A stretch of DNA of 64,000 nt from Ignavibacteriota bacterium (GTDB lineage: Bacteria > Bacteroidota > Ignavibacteria > Kapaibacteriales > UBA2268): contig JAHBUQ010000001.1 in assembly GCA_019637995.1 (NCBI GenBank), positions 124,001 through 188,000 of the forward strand. The letters run 5' to 3'. The notes beneath the pieces were generated by a model. It worked only from the letters and a program-made list of their open reading frames with translations, was not told the DNA's origin and made no database searches. The translations under genes and the position numbers were made by a program. Below, one piece after another: positions 18,871 through 27,307 of this stretch; the first letter of the stretch is position 1, and each line of letters starts with the position of its first letter.

Positions 18871-19311
18871 ATGAATCAGTTTGATAAAGACAAACCGGTT
18901 TTCAGTATATCATCCGCCGCAAGGATGCTCGATATTTCGGTTCATACGATAAGGATGTATGAGCGGGAAGGATTGATAATATCGTATAAGCCGGATAACC
19001 GTAACAGATTATATTCTGAAAATGATATACAAAGACTTCGTTGCTTAAGACAGAAAATTCAGGAAAAGAAATTCTCGATTAATGCAATTCAGGCAATATT
19101 TTCTCTTGTTCCCTGCTGGTCAATGGTAAACTGTTCTGAAAATGACCGAAGTAACTGTTTGGCTTTTCAGCAGGCAGAACAGCCCTGCTGGATGTTTAAA
19201 CACACGAACAATATTTGCGAAAAAATGGATTGTTATGAGTGTGATGTATATAGAAAAATTAATTGTATAGATATAAAAAATTCAATAAAAAAATTATCGG
19301 TTGTTCAATGA
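18871..19311 (+). CDS. MerR-family regulator with Cys-rich C-terminus
   Basis: The 146-residue protein has a MerR winged-helix DNA-binding domain (SISSAARMLDISVHTIRMYERE, then NRLYSENDIQRL) and a short dimerisation helix. The last 70 residues contain nine cysteines, including two Pro-Cys-Trp motifs and CEKMDCYECDVY, which look like a metal or Fe-S binding, two-CW-like domain. It could sense redox state, metal or a sulfur species. Its TGA overlaps the oxidoreductase start by 4 bp, so the regulator is translationally coupled to the operon and probably autoregulates it. The start was chosen from the promoter position. Confidence 0.85.
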   Translation: MNQFDKDKPVFSISSAARMLDISVHTIRMYEREGLIISYKPDNRNRLYSENDIQRLRCLRQKIQEKKFSINAIQAIFSLVPCWSMVNCSENDRSNCLAFQQAEQPCWMFKHTNNICEKMDCYECDVYRKINCIDIKNSIKKLSVVQ

Positions 19312-21515
19312 AACAGTTATCAAGAAGAAGATTTTTGAAGATTTCGGCAGGAACATTTGCCGCAGCAGCCGTAGCAACAACTCTTCACAAAGGTTTTTAC
19401 TCTGAAGCTGAATCAGCTTCAGGTCGCCACGGCGAAAGTAAGATTGAGGCAGTTCCGACTTATTGCGAAATTTGTTTCTGGAAATGTGGGGCAATTGCTT
19501 ACAAAAAGAACGGCAAACTCTGGAAAATCGAAGGAAATCCCGATGACCCATTATCAAATGGTCGGCTCTGCACACGCGGAACCGGTGGAGTCGGATTTCA
19601 TAATGACCCTGACCGTCTTAAAGCACCATTAATCAGAAAACGTAATACTAAAAGAGGTGAAGATGAATGGGTGGTTTCGACATGGGATGAGGCATTTAAC
19701 TATATTGCTGAAAAAATGCAGAAAATTAAAGCCGAACATGGAGCCAAATCAACAGCATTATTTCATCATGGGACCGGTGGGGCGTTCTTTAAGCATTTGT
19801 TAAATTCATACGGATGCTTTAATGATGCTCAGCCAAGCTTTGCTCAATGTCGCGGTCCTCGTGATACAGGATTTATGCTCACTTACGGACACGTGCCGGG
19901 TTCACCTGAAAGAGTGGATGTTCGCAATACCAAATGTCTTGTTCTGCCGGGTGTTCATATTGGTGAAAATGTTCATAATACTTTATTGCAGGATTTTGCA
20001 CATTTCATCGAGAATAATGGATCTCTTATTGTTGTTGACCCGCGTTATTCAATTGCAGCAAGCAAAGCAAAATATTATCTGCCAATCAAGCCCGGAACTG
20101 ATATTGCACTGTTTCTTGCTTGGATGAATGTTATCGTCAATGAAAATATTTATAATAAGCAATTTATAGAAAAATATGGCAGCGGATTTGAGGAATTTAA
20201 ATCAGAAATTAAAAATTATACTCCTGAATGGGCATATCCTATTACGGGAATTAATCCTGAAATGACTCGGGATACAGCCCGTGAAATGGCAAGATATGCA
20301 CCACAGGCAGTAATTCATCCGGGGAGACATACTACAAAATACGGCGATGACACACAGCGCTCAAGAGCAATTGCACTTCTGAATGCACTTCTTGGAAACT
20401 GGAATCAAAAAGGTGGATTTTACGAACCTGCAAGATTTGATTTGCCAAAATATCCAATACCTGCTTATCCCGAAATGCACGAAAAAGTTGATAATCCGAA
20501 TGACAAGTATCCTTTTGCGATGGAAAGTATTACAAACGGGATTATAGATGCCACAATTTCTGGTGAGCCGTATCCGATAAAAGCGTGGTTTGTTTACTCA
20601 ACAAATTTGCTTCAGGCAATACCGGACAGAAAGAGAACAATTGAGGCAATTAACAATCTTGATTTAATGGTTGCAATTGATATTCTCCCAAGTGAAATTA
20701 CCGGCTATGCTGATGTTGTTCTTCCTGAAAGCGTTTATCTTGAAAGATTTGATGAACTTTACACACCACCATTTAAAGAGCCGATTATGCTTTATCGTCA
20801 GCCGGTAGTTGAAGCACCGCAAGACCAGAAGCCCGGTTGGTGGATAGCAAAAAAATTAGGGCACAAACTTAATCTTGATGAGTATTTTCCATGGAATGAT
20901 ATTGAGGATTATCTCAAAGTAAGAGTTGAATCGGCAGGTGTGGACTATAATGAATTAAAGAAGACCGGAATTGCAAAATCACCAAAAGAACCTGTTTATG
21001 AGCAGGATGGCGCCCCAATGAGTTTTGATACCCCATCCGGAAAGGTTGAATTTTACTCTCAACAGCTTCTTGCTGCGGGATATGACCCTGTTCCGAAATA
21101 TAAACCAACTGAAGAACCTCCGGCTGGATTTTATCGTCTGATTTTCGGCAGAGTTCCTATGCATACATTCAGCAGAACTCAAACAAACAGAATTTTAAGT
21201 GATTTGAAAGATGAAAATGAAATATGGATTAATGCTGATATTGCAAGAAGATGGAATATAAAAAATGACCAGTATATCAGATTAAAAAATCAGGATGATA
21301 TTTTAAGCAATAAAATTAAAGCGAAAGTAACTGAAATGATTAGAACGGACTGCGTTTATATGGCTCACGGTTTTGGGCATACTTCAAAACATCTGACAGG
21401 TGCTTATATGAAAGGTGCTAATGATACCGAACTTCTTACAAATGTCAAAATTGACCCTCTGATGGGAGGAACAGCGATGAATTTGAATTTTGTTACTTTT
21501 GTTACGGAGGTGTAA
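19308..21515 (+). CDS. psrA: Tat-exported molybdopterin oxidoreductase, PsrA/PhsA-like
   Basis: The 735-residue catalytic subunit starts with a Tat signal (SRRRFLKISAGTFAAAAV). It carries one 4Fe-4S cluster (Cys53, Cys56, Cys60, Cys88), and Cys181 in PSFAQCRGPRDTG is the likely molybdenum ligand. The bis-MGD binding domains follow, with a C-terminal molydopterin dinucleotide-binding fold. Together with the next two genes it forms a PsrABC-type complex, which reduces or oxidises polysulfide or thiosulfate outside the cytoplasmic membrane using the quinone pool. The sulfur transporter and rhodanese genes downstream favour a sulfur substrate over arsenate or nitrate. The exact substrate and direction cannot be read from sequence. 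Confidence 0.88.
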   Translation: MKQLSRRRFLKISAGTFAAAAVATTLHKGFYSEAESASGRHGESKIEAVPTYCEICFWKCGAIAYKKNGKLWKIEGNPDDPLSNGRLCTRGTGGVGFHNDPDRLKAPLIRKRNTKRGEDEWVVSTWDEAFNYIAEKMQKIKAEHGAKSTALFHHGTGGAFFKHLLNSYGCFNDAQPSFAQCRGPRDTGFMLTYGHVPGSPERVDVRNTKCLVLPGVHIGENVHNTLLQDFAHFIENNGSLIVVDPRYSIAASKAKYYLPIKPGTDIALFLAWMNVIVNENIYNKQFIEKYGSGFEEFKSEIKNYTPEWAYPITGINPEMTRDTAREMARYAPQAVIHPGRHTTKYGDDTQRSRAIALLNALLGNWNQKGGFYEPARFDLPKYPIPAYPEMHEKVDNPNDKYPFAMESITNGIIDATISGEPYPIKAWFVYSTNLLQAIPDRKRTIEAINNLDLMVAIDILPSEITGYADVVLPESVYLERFDELYTPPFKEPIMLYRQPVVEAPQDQKPGWWIAKKLGHKLNLDEYFPWNDIEDYLKVRVESAGVDYNELKKTGIAKSPKEPVYEQDGAPMSFDTPSGKVEFYSQQLLAAGYDPVPKYKPTEEPPAGFYRLIFGRVPMHTFSRTQTNRILSDLKDENEIWINADIARRWNIKNDQYIRLKNQDDILSNKIKAKVTEMIRTDCVYMAHGFGHTSKHLTGAYMKGANDTELLTNVKIDPLMGGTAMNLNFVTFVTEV

Positions 21516-21516
21516 G

Positions 21517-22059
21517 ATGGCAAGATACGGAATGGTAATTGATACAAAGAAATGCGTCGGCTGTATGGATTGTGTTGCAGTTTGCAAGACAGAGAATGAA
21601 GTACCTCTCGGATTTGACCGTGATTGGATTGTATATGAATCAAAAGGAAAATTTCCAGACATCCACATGGAAATAAGAACTGAAAGATGTAATCATTGCG
21701 ATAATCCACCTTGCGTTTACTGCTGTCCCTGTGGTGCGAGTCAGAAAACAGATTTTGGTGGTATCGTGCTTGTAGATTATGATAAATGCAGTGGTTGTAA
21801 AGCATGTATCGCAGCTTGCCCTTATGATGCGAGATTCATTCATCCAACTGAAAAAGTCGCAATGAAGTGTACATTTTGCGTCCATCGTATTAAGGATGGC
21901 AAAGACCCCGCTTGTGTTTCGGTTTGTCCGACAAATTGTATGTATTTCGGTGATTTTGACGACCCACAAAGCGAAGTGAACAAACTTTTAAATTCCCGTA
22001 AACATCATTCTTTAAATCCTGCGGCAGGAACCAAACCGCAAATTTATTATTTAACTTAA
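21517..22059 (+). CDS. psrB: four-cluster ferredoxin subunit, PsrB-like
   Basis: This 180-residue electron-transfer subunit has four cysteine motifs for four 4Fe-4S clusters: CVGCMDCVAVC, CNHCDNPPCVYCCP, CSGCKACIAACP and CTFCVHRI...CVSVCP. It passes electrons between PsrA and the membrane subunit. GGAGGTG lies just before the ATG, and only one base separates it from the psrA stop. It has no signal of its own and is expected to be carried out with the Tat substrate. The second motif has an extra Cys (CVYCCPCG), unusual but likely harmless. Confidence 0.92.
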   Translation: MARYGMVIDTKKCVGCMDCVAVCKTENEVPLGFDRDWIVYESKGKFPDIHMEIRTERCNHCDNPPCVYCCPCGASQKTDFGGIVLVDYDKCSGCKACIAACPYDARFIHPTEKVAMKCTFCVHRIKDGKDPACVSVCPTNCMYFGDFDDPQSEVNKLLNSRKHHSLNPAAGTKPQIYYLT

Positions 22060-22073
22060 TTGGAGACAGATAA

Positions 22074-23021
22074 ATGCACGAAATTTTCAATACACGAAAT
22101 AATCCGCAAATTGACCCAATTCTTAGTATATGGGGCTGGGATGTTGCTATGTATCTTTTCCTTGGCGGATTTACTGCCGGAGTTATGATAATAGTAGGTT
22201 GGTTTGTTTTCAGCGGCAGACAGAAAAATGAGAATTGTTCCTGCTCGTTTATGCCACTGGTGGGCATAATTGCAATGAGTATTGGTATGGGTTTTTTATT
22301 TATGGACCTTGAAAATAAATTCAATGTCTGGAGATTTTATACCACATTCAGAATTGCTTCTCCAATGTCGTGGGGTGCATGGATATTGCTGCTTGTCTAT
22401 CCGGTTTTAGCAATACTTGCTTTTATAAAACCTATGAAATTACTTGAAAAAATACTACCACAAACAGGAAAAATTTCCGAATACCTGAATAACAGGAACA
22501 AACTTGTGAAAGTAATCGGCTCAAGCTCTATGGTAATTGGTGCAATGCTTGGAATGTACACCGGCGTTCTGCTTTCTACTTTTGCAGCCCGTCCGCTATG
22601 GAATAGTTCAATGCTTTGGGTATTGTTCCTTGTATCCGGCTTATCAAGTGCAGCAGCATTTATTCACCTTGTAGCCAAAAATGCGCAGGAAAGTAAATTA
22701 CTTGCAAAAGCAGATAACGGACTTTTAATATTTGAACTTCTGATTCTTTTCCTGATACTAATTGGATTTATCGGCTCTACGCAGGTTCATCAGGAGGCAG
22801 TTCAGGTACTTTTAACAGGACAATATGCAGCGGCATTTTGGGTGCTTGTTGTAGGAATCGGAATTGTTATTCCGCTGATAATTCAATTATTTGCAGTAAA
22901 TGACAAAATCAACCATACTGCAATAGCTCCAATAATGGTAATTCTTGGAGGTCTTGCATTGCGGTTTATAATTGTAAATGCAGGGCAGTACAGTAGTTGG
23001 TCAATGAATGTTATACCTTAA
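22074..23021 (+). CDS. psrC: NrfD/PsrC-family membrane subunit
   Basis: The 315-residue integral membrane protein has about nine hydrophobic helices. It begins with the NrfD-like IWGWDVAMYLFLGGFTAGVM segment. It anchors the complex and exchanges electrons with the quinone pool. The size and gene order (A-B-C, 14 bp after psrB) fit polysulfide or thiosulfate reductase. Confidence 0.9.
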   Translation: MHEIFNTRNNPQIDPILSIWGWDVAMYLFLGGFTAGVMIIVGWFVFSGRQKNENCSCSFMPLVGIIAMSIGMGFLFMDLENKFNVWRFYTTFRIASPMSWGAWILLLVYPVLAILAFIKPMKLLEKILPQTGKISEYLNNRNKLVKVIGSSSMVIGAMLGMYTGVLLSTFAARPLWNSSMLWVLFLVSGLSSAAAFIHLVAKNAQESKLLAKADNGLLIFELLILFLILIGFIGSTQVHQEAVQVLLTGQYAAAFWVLVVGIGIVIPLIIQLFAVNDKINHTAIAPIMVILGGLALRFIIVNAGQYSSWSMNVIP

Positions 23022-23036
23022 AAACAGAGGCAATAA

Positions 23037-23633
23037 ATGGAAAATCAAAATATTATTAATTCAGCAGATTCAGTTGTGATTGAGTCTGCACATGTACATT
23101 CTCATTCTCATGCAAAAGCAGAACCGAAGAAGTATATTAATCCCTATATGGCAGGAATCGGCTTGGGTGTTGTACTTTTTCTGACATTTATTTTTATGGG
23201 TCGCGGTATTGGTGCATCAGGAGCTGTTTCGACTGTTACGGCAGTAGCAGTTGAAAAAGTAGCACCGGAATATACTGCTGATTCAAAGTATTACAATCAA
23301 TATGTAGGTGAAGCTCACCCCAACCCAATGAAAGACTGGCTTGTGTATCAAGTTTTAGGATTATTCTTTGGCGGTTTCATTTCAGCAGCTTTATCGAACC
23401 GTATCGTAAAAAAAGTTGAGAAAGGTCCAAGAGCTTCTGTAACAATGAGATTAGTTTTTGCTTTCATTGGCGGAGGGCTTATGGGATTTGGAGCTAAACT
23501 TGCAAGGGGCTGCACAAGCGGTCAGGCACTATCGGGGGGCGCACTTCTGAATCTTGGAAGCTGGGTGTTTATGATGGCAGTATTTGCCGGCGGTTATTTA
23601 TTTGCATATTTTCTTAGGAGACAGTGGCAATGA
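23037..23633 (+). CDS. YeeE/YedE sulfur transporter, first half
   Basis: This 198-residue membrane protein is one half of the YeeE/YedE (DUF395) thiosulfate/sulfur transporter. The key cysteine, Cys159, lies in the conserved GAKLARGCTSGQALSGGA loop. The N-terminus carries a His-rich segment (HVHSHSHAK) that may bind metal and is not part of the core family. In characterised YeeE, cysteines pass thiosulfate through the channel by transient S-H-S contacts. It lies 15 bp after psrC, in the same operon. Confidence 0.9.
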   Translation: MENQNIINSADSVVIESAHVHSHSHAKAEPKKYINPYMAGIGLGVVLFLTFIFMGRGIGASGAVSTVTAVAVEKVAPEYTADSKYYNQYVGEAHPNPMKDWLVYQVLGLFFGGFISAALSNRIVKKVEKGPRASVTMRLVFAFIGGGLMGFGAKLARGCTSGQALSGGALLNLGSWVFMMAVFAGGYLFAYFLRRQWQ

Positions 23634-24220
23634 GTTTTCCTCTTTTTAATTTTGGCGCCTTCAATGATGAAATCAGCTTTATTATTGCTTTCGTAATCGG
23701 TATAGGTTTTGGTTTCTTTCTTGAAAAAGGCGGTTTGGGAAATGCTTCAAAACTGACAGCACAGTTTTACTTCAAAGATTTATCAGTATTTAAAGTAATG
23801 TTTACAGCGATTGTAACAGCAATGATAGGAGTATATTTCTTTGCATTATTCGGCTGGCTTGATTTGAGCAAGATTTTCTATGGTGATACTTATCTCCTGC
23901 CACAGCTTGTCGGTGGATTGATTCTTGGTGCGGGCTTTATAATTGGTGGCTACTGTCCGGGAACATCAATAGTATCATTTGCTACGGGTAAAATTGATGC
24001 TGCTGTATATATTCTTGGGGTATTTTTTGGAATATTCGTATTTGGTACAATCTACCCATCAATCGAAGAATTTTACCTCTCTACCAATATGGGAGAAGTT
24101 ACATTGTTTAATTATTTTGGAATTTCATACGGGGTGCTTGTTTTTGCAGTTATTGTCATGGCACTTTTAGGATTCTGGGGTTCTGAAGTTTTAGAAAGAA
24201 AAATGAATAAAGGAGCTTAA
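23630..24220 (+). CDS. YeeE/YedE sulfur transporter, second half
   Basis: The second half-transporter, 196 residues from the ATG in the 4-bp ATGA overlap with the first half, is preceded by AGGAG. The conserved Cys109 lies in GGYCPGTSIVSFATGK, matching the other pore cysteine of the family. Splitting of this fold into two coupled genes is common. The pair probably forms a heterodimeric channel for thiosulfate or a similar sulfur compound. A GTG 6 bp upstream is an alternative start. Confidence 0.9.
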   Translation: MSFPLFNFGAFNDEISFIIAFVIGIGFGFFLEKGGLGNASKLTAQFYFKDLSVFKVMFTAIVTAMIGVYFFALFGWLDLSKIFYGDTYLLPQLVGGLILGAGFIIGGYCPGTSIVSFATGKIDAAVYILGVFFGIFVFGTIYPSIEEFYLSTNMGEVTLFNYFGISYGVLVFAVIVMALLGFWGSEVLERKMNKGA

Positions 24221-24223
24221 AAA

Positions 24224-24826
24224 ATGAAAATTAAAATTGCGATTGCTCTTGCGATAATTTTTGGTATCGTAGCACTAATTGCGGGAAATCCGGCACAGGA
24301 AAAAGTTGCTAAAGATTATTCACAGGAAGAAATCAAAACTCTGGTTGGGCAAAAATTCAAAGCCATAGACCATTACGAACTTGCTGATTTAATTATTACT
24401 TCAAAAGCAAATTTTCGGATTTTTGATTTGAGAAATTCAGAAGATTTTCAGAAAACATCACTTCCTTATGCTGAAAATATCGGACTTGAGCAGTTAAAAA
24501 CCGGATTATTTGATAATTTGGAAAGGTATATAATTATCTCAAATGATGATTTGTACTCTTTTGAAGCTATGCGAATACTAAACAAAAATGGTTTAAACTC
24601 TGTCAATATTCTTTATGGTGGACAGCAGGGATGGGATAAAATAATAATGAATCCGATATTGCCCAATAATCCGAATGAAGATGAAATAAGGGATTACAAC
24701 AGAAAGCGTGCTGTAGCAAAATCTTTTGGTGCAGTATTTGAAGGTGATGAAGAGCCGGTTGCTATAGCAAGACCAAAATCAGCACCGGTGGCTGTAAAGA
24801 AGGCAAAAAAAGCAGGGGGCTGTTAA
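24224..24826 (+). CDS. membrane-anchored rhodanese-like protein with C-terminal Gly-Gly-Cys
   Basis: The protein has 200 residues: an uncleaved signal anchor (about 4-22), a rhodanese-like fold (about 45-145: FRIFDLRNSEDF, a hydrophobic strand YIIISN, and VNILYGGQQGWDKI), and a Pro/Ala/Lys tail (about 176-200) ending KKAGGC. At the place of the catalytic Cys loop the sequence is SNDDLYS, so the classical enzyme is dead. The only cysteine in the whole protein is the last residue, 200. This recalls the C-terminal swinging-arm cysteines of SoxY and DsrC. I infer a periplasmic sulfur carrier working with the preceding complex and transporter. It ends the operon. Confidence 0.82.
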   Translation: MKIKIAIALAIIFGIVALIAGNPAQEKVAKDYSQEEIKTLVGQKFKAIDHYELADLIITSKANFRIFDLRNSEDFQKTSLPYAENIGLEQLKTGLFDNLERYIIISNDDLYSFEAMRILNKNGLNSVNILYGGQQGWDKIIMNPILPNNPNEDEIRDYNRKRAVAKSFGAVFEGDEEPVAIARPKSAPVAVKKAKKAGGC

Positions 24827-24866
24827 ATTTTACTCATCTCTAAAAAATCTGGTTATACTAATAATA

Positions 24867-24910
24867 AACTAAGTCGAAACGTGCAAGCAAAAACACGTTT
24901 CGACTTAGTT
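24867..24910. terminator. long perfect hairpin terminator
   Basis: A perfect 17-bp stem (24867-24883 with 24894-24910) has a 10-nt loop and closes the sulfur operon. Convergent transcription from the Rpn-type gene also reaches it. No long T-tract follows. Confidence 0.8.
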
Positions 24911-24979
24911 CAATTATAACAAATCAATAACTATCTATCAAATTCATAAAGGACTTAAATAAGAATAATTTTGTGATAC

Positions 24980-25864
24980 TCATTTTTTAGATAACATTCT
25001 CAATTCCTGAATTTTATCGAGTTTTAAACCTATTATCTCTGCAATCATTTCATCAGCAAAGTTTTTATGAATCAGCTCAATTGCTATTTCAAGATTTCTT
25101 TCATTTTTCCCTTTTTCAATAGCTTTAAATTCAGCTTCAGTTTGCAGTGAAAATATTTCGCTTGCTTTTTGGTGAAGACTATCTAAAAAGCGATTGTAAC
25201 CATATCTGTCTTCTTCTTGAAGCCGCATTACATCCAAGACTTCATTTGCTTCTCTTAATCCTCTTGCTTTGAATGTATCTTTGACTTCGCTGTTTTTTAG
25301 AAAATATATCCATTCATCTAATGTATCTTTTGCAATATCATTGAATTGATTCACACGCAGAAGATAATATTCAGGGAAAATCTCTGATACATTTTCCTTT
25401 AAAAATGTTTTTTTCTGCTTCTCGGAAAGTCCAAGCAAATCATTTTCATGAAGTCCTTTAAATTCAGTAACACCCTTATAAATATAATCTTTACCCTGAC
25501 CTAATTCAAAATATATAATATTTATTGAAATTACTTTCTTTATCTCTGAAAATTTCTGACCTAATCTCAAATTCTCAGAAATACTTTTTGAGACCCCGTA
25601 AGCCATTCGCTGAAAATAATCAATCTCATAAGTATTTTGAATTTCAATAATTACTAATTCGTTCTTTGAATTTTGAGTCAGAATATCAACTCTGTTGAAT
25701 TTATCATTATCAAAAAACTGATTACTTTCGCTTTCTAAAATGTGCTCAATTTTGATATTGTCAAAAAGCAATTCACTTAAAAAACCTTCAAGAACCACAA
25801 AATTCGCTTTGTTTCTTAAAAGTCTTTTGATTGCCCAGTCAAATCTTATTAATTGCTTACTCAT
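24980..25864 (-). CDS. Rpn / PD-(D/E)XK family nuclease
   Basis: This 294-residue protein is of the Rpn type (recombination-promoting nuclease, annotated as PDDEXK-family transposase). The N-terminal FDWAIKRLLRNKANF matches the family's opening. The catalytic core is Asp60 in RVDIL followed by Glu74-x-Gln76 (VIIEIQ), the Gln-type variant of PD-(D/E)XK. The C-terminus is a charged helix with GKNERNLEIA, then an EMIAEIIGLK-type helical repeat. Such proteins are often multicopy and mobile, but no terminal repeats are visible. It is a single gene. Confidence 0.85.
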   Translation of the reverse strand: MSKQLIRFDWAIKRLLRNKANFVVLEGFLSELLFDNIKIEHILESESNQFFDNDKFNRVDILTQNSKNELVIIEIQNTYEIDYFQRMAYGVSKSISENLRLGQKFSEIKKVISINIIYFELGQGKDYIYKGVTEFKGLHENDLLGLSEKQKKTFLKENVSEIFPEYYLLRVNQFNDIAKDTLDEWIYFLKNSEVKDTFKARGLREANEVLDVMRLQEEDRYGYNRFLDSLHQKASEIFSLQTEAEFKAIEKGKNERNLEIAIELIHKNFADEMIAEIIGLKLDKIQELRMLSKK

Positions 25865-26194
25865 AATTATCTTTAATTTATTTATTTTATACTATAACAC
25901 TAAACTACTCAAAATATTATATATAATTTTGAAATTAAACAGATAGAATCAAAATATTTTTTACGATTAATTCAAAACGAGTAATTTGGAAGCTCTTTGC
26001 GCAGTTCAAAATAATTTCACTTTAAAAATTTCGAATTTGTTTTTGCTATGCTAATCAAGAACGCTGAAAATTCTAAAAAAATTACTGAAATAAAATACTG
26101 AAATTTCTCACTAAAATTTACACGTATTCATAAAAAAATATTTTTTTTTATTATATTTGTATTATTATTCTTAACAAAAATTTTTTGGTGATTT
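25865..26194. other. intergenic region, no gene seen
   Basis: This 330-bp AT-rich gap separates divergent genes. The only recognisable signal is TATATTTG at 26152-26159, a likely -7 element for the downstream gene; its -33 partner is weak. Confidence 0.45.
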
Positions 26195-27277
26195 ATGAAG
26201 TATCAACCCGCAATTTTGATAATTTTGTTTTTGTTGTCTAATTTTGCAATTTCGCAGGAAATCATTAAAATTGAGCGTTCCGCTGATGATAAAAGTGGAG
26301 TTGTTTATCAGAGTGATTATCAGCTTACAGCTACACCAATAGACTTACCTGACTTAAAAGTAATACCAAAAGTTCTTAAACCGCTGATATTGCCGCAAAG
26401 TAGTTCGTTTTTCAAAGAAAGTGATGAAAAGATAATTGAAAGTGTTGATTTTAAGCAATATCTGAACCCAACAACTTATCTTGCTGTAGAAATTGACCCT
26501 GTGAATAAAAATTTAAAATATATCAGAACCGGAACTGTACTGACTGAAGAATCCGAATCTGCAATATTGCAAAGTCCGAAGTGGATTGAAGACCAGCTAA
26601 GACTAAAACTTACTGAGCTTCGCAGTCATGGCATTCAAACTGAGCGAGAATATGCAAATCTAATTCTAAAAGCAGAAGAAAAAATAAAAGATGAAGTAGC
26701 GTTTGTACTTGCAAATATGTCTTATCAATCGCTTGTTGATTCACGATTTATTGTGGATAAGGAAGCGATTATCCGCAATGCAGAGTATATCTATCTTTTT
26801 GCTGATTCATTGCAATATGTGGAAATTGTCGAGCATGGAAATTTTGCAGACCGCACTTTCAGAACAACTACAAGATACCGAATTTATGATAGCGCCAAAC
26901 GCGATACCGTCTGGTCTGAAATTCCTTCAGATATTTATTACTGGTATGTTGTGCATCCCAAGATGGATCAGGAGGGTGTATATGTACGTGATAATAATAA
27001 CAATGCCTCCGGCCAGAGAACCTACGGTTATGCCTGGAGAGATTATATCTGGAATAATCCTGATGCACTTTATGATTACAGGAATGTAAATAAAACCACG
27101 GCAAAAGGTTCAATCCTTACAATACCCAGATTCGGAGAGCTAATTCAAACAACGCGATATTTATGGGATAGAAAAAAAGCGTATTTTCCATTTAATCGCC
27201 CGCTTAATCCGGAGAATTCAGCACTTGATTTAATCGGCAACTGGTGCTCACGTGCCTTACCGGTTGATGTTACTTAA
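26195..27277 (+). CDS. 5' part of interrupted T9SS transglutaminase-like protein
   Basis: The 360-residue reading frame begins with a signal peptide (hydrophobic stretch ending FAISQ) and ends at a TAA at 27275-27277 inside a conserved region. The same frame continues after the stop without a shift and resumes PRAFQPNQIL, then a transglutaminase-like core. A CAA-to-TAA change would explain the stop exactly. Treat this and the next entry as one gene of about 778 codons that carries a nonsense mutation or a sequencing error. If translated, this part would lack the core catalytic Cys and the sorting tail. Confidence 0.8.
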   Translation: MKYQPAILIILFLLSNFAISQEIIKIERSADDKSGVVYQSDYQLTATPIDLPDLKVIPKVLKPLILPQSSSFFKESDEKIIESVDFKQYLNPTTYLAVEIDPVNKNLKYIRTGTVLTEESESAILQSPKWIEDQLRLKLTELRSHGIQTEREYANLILKAEEKIKDEVAFVLANMSYQSLVDSRFIVDKEAIIRNAEYIYLFADSLQYVEIVEHGNFADRTFRTTTRYRIYDSAKRDTVWSEIPSDIYYWYVVHPKMDQEGVYVRDNNNNASGQRTYGYAWRDYIWNNPDALYDYRNVNKTTAKGSILTIPRFGELIQTTRYLWDRKKAYFPFNRPLNPENSALDLIGNWCSRALPVDVT

Positions 27278-27307
27278 CCGCGTGCTTTTCAGCCGAATCA
27301 GATACTT

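Noticed and set aside
23037..24220. Frameshift splitting one YeeE/YedE gene
   Set aside because: Both halves have their own start and ribosome-binding site and an ATGA overlap, and split transporters of this family are common.
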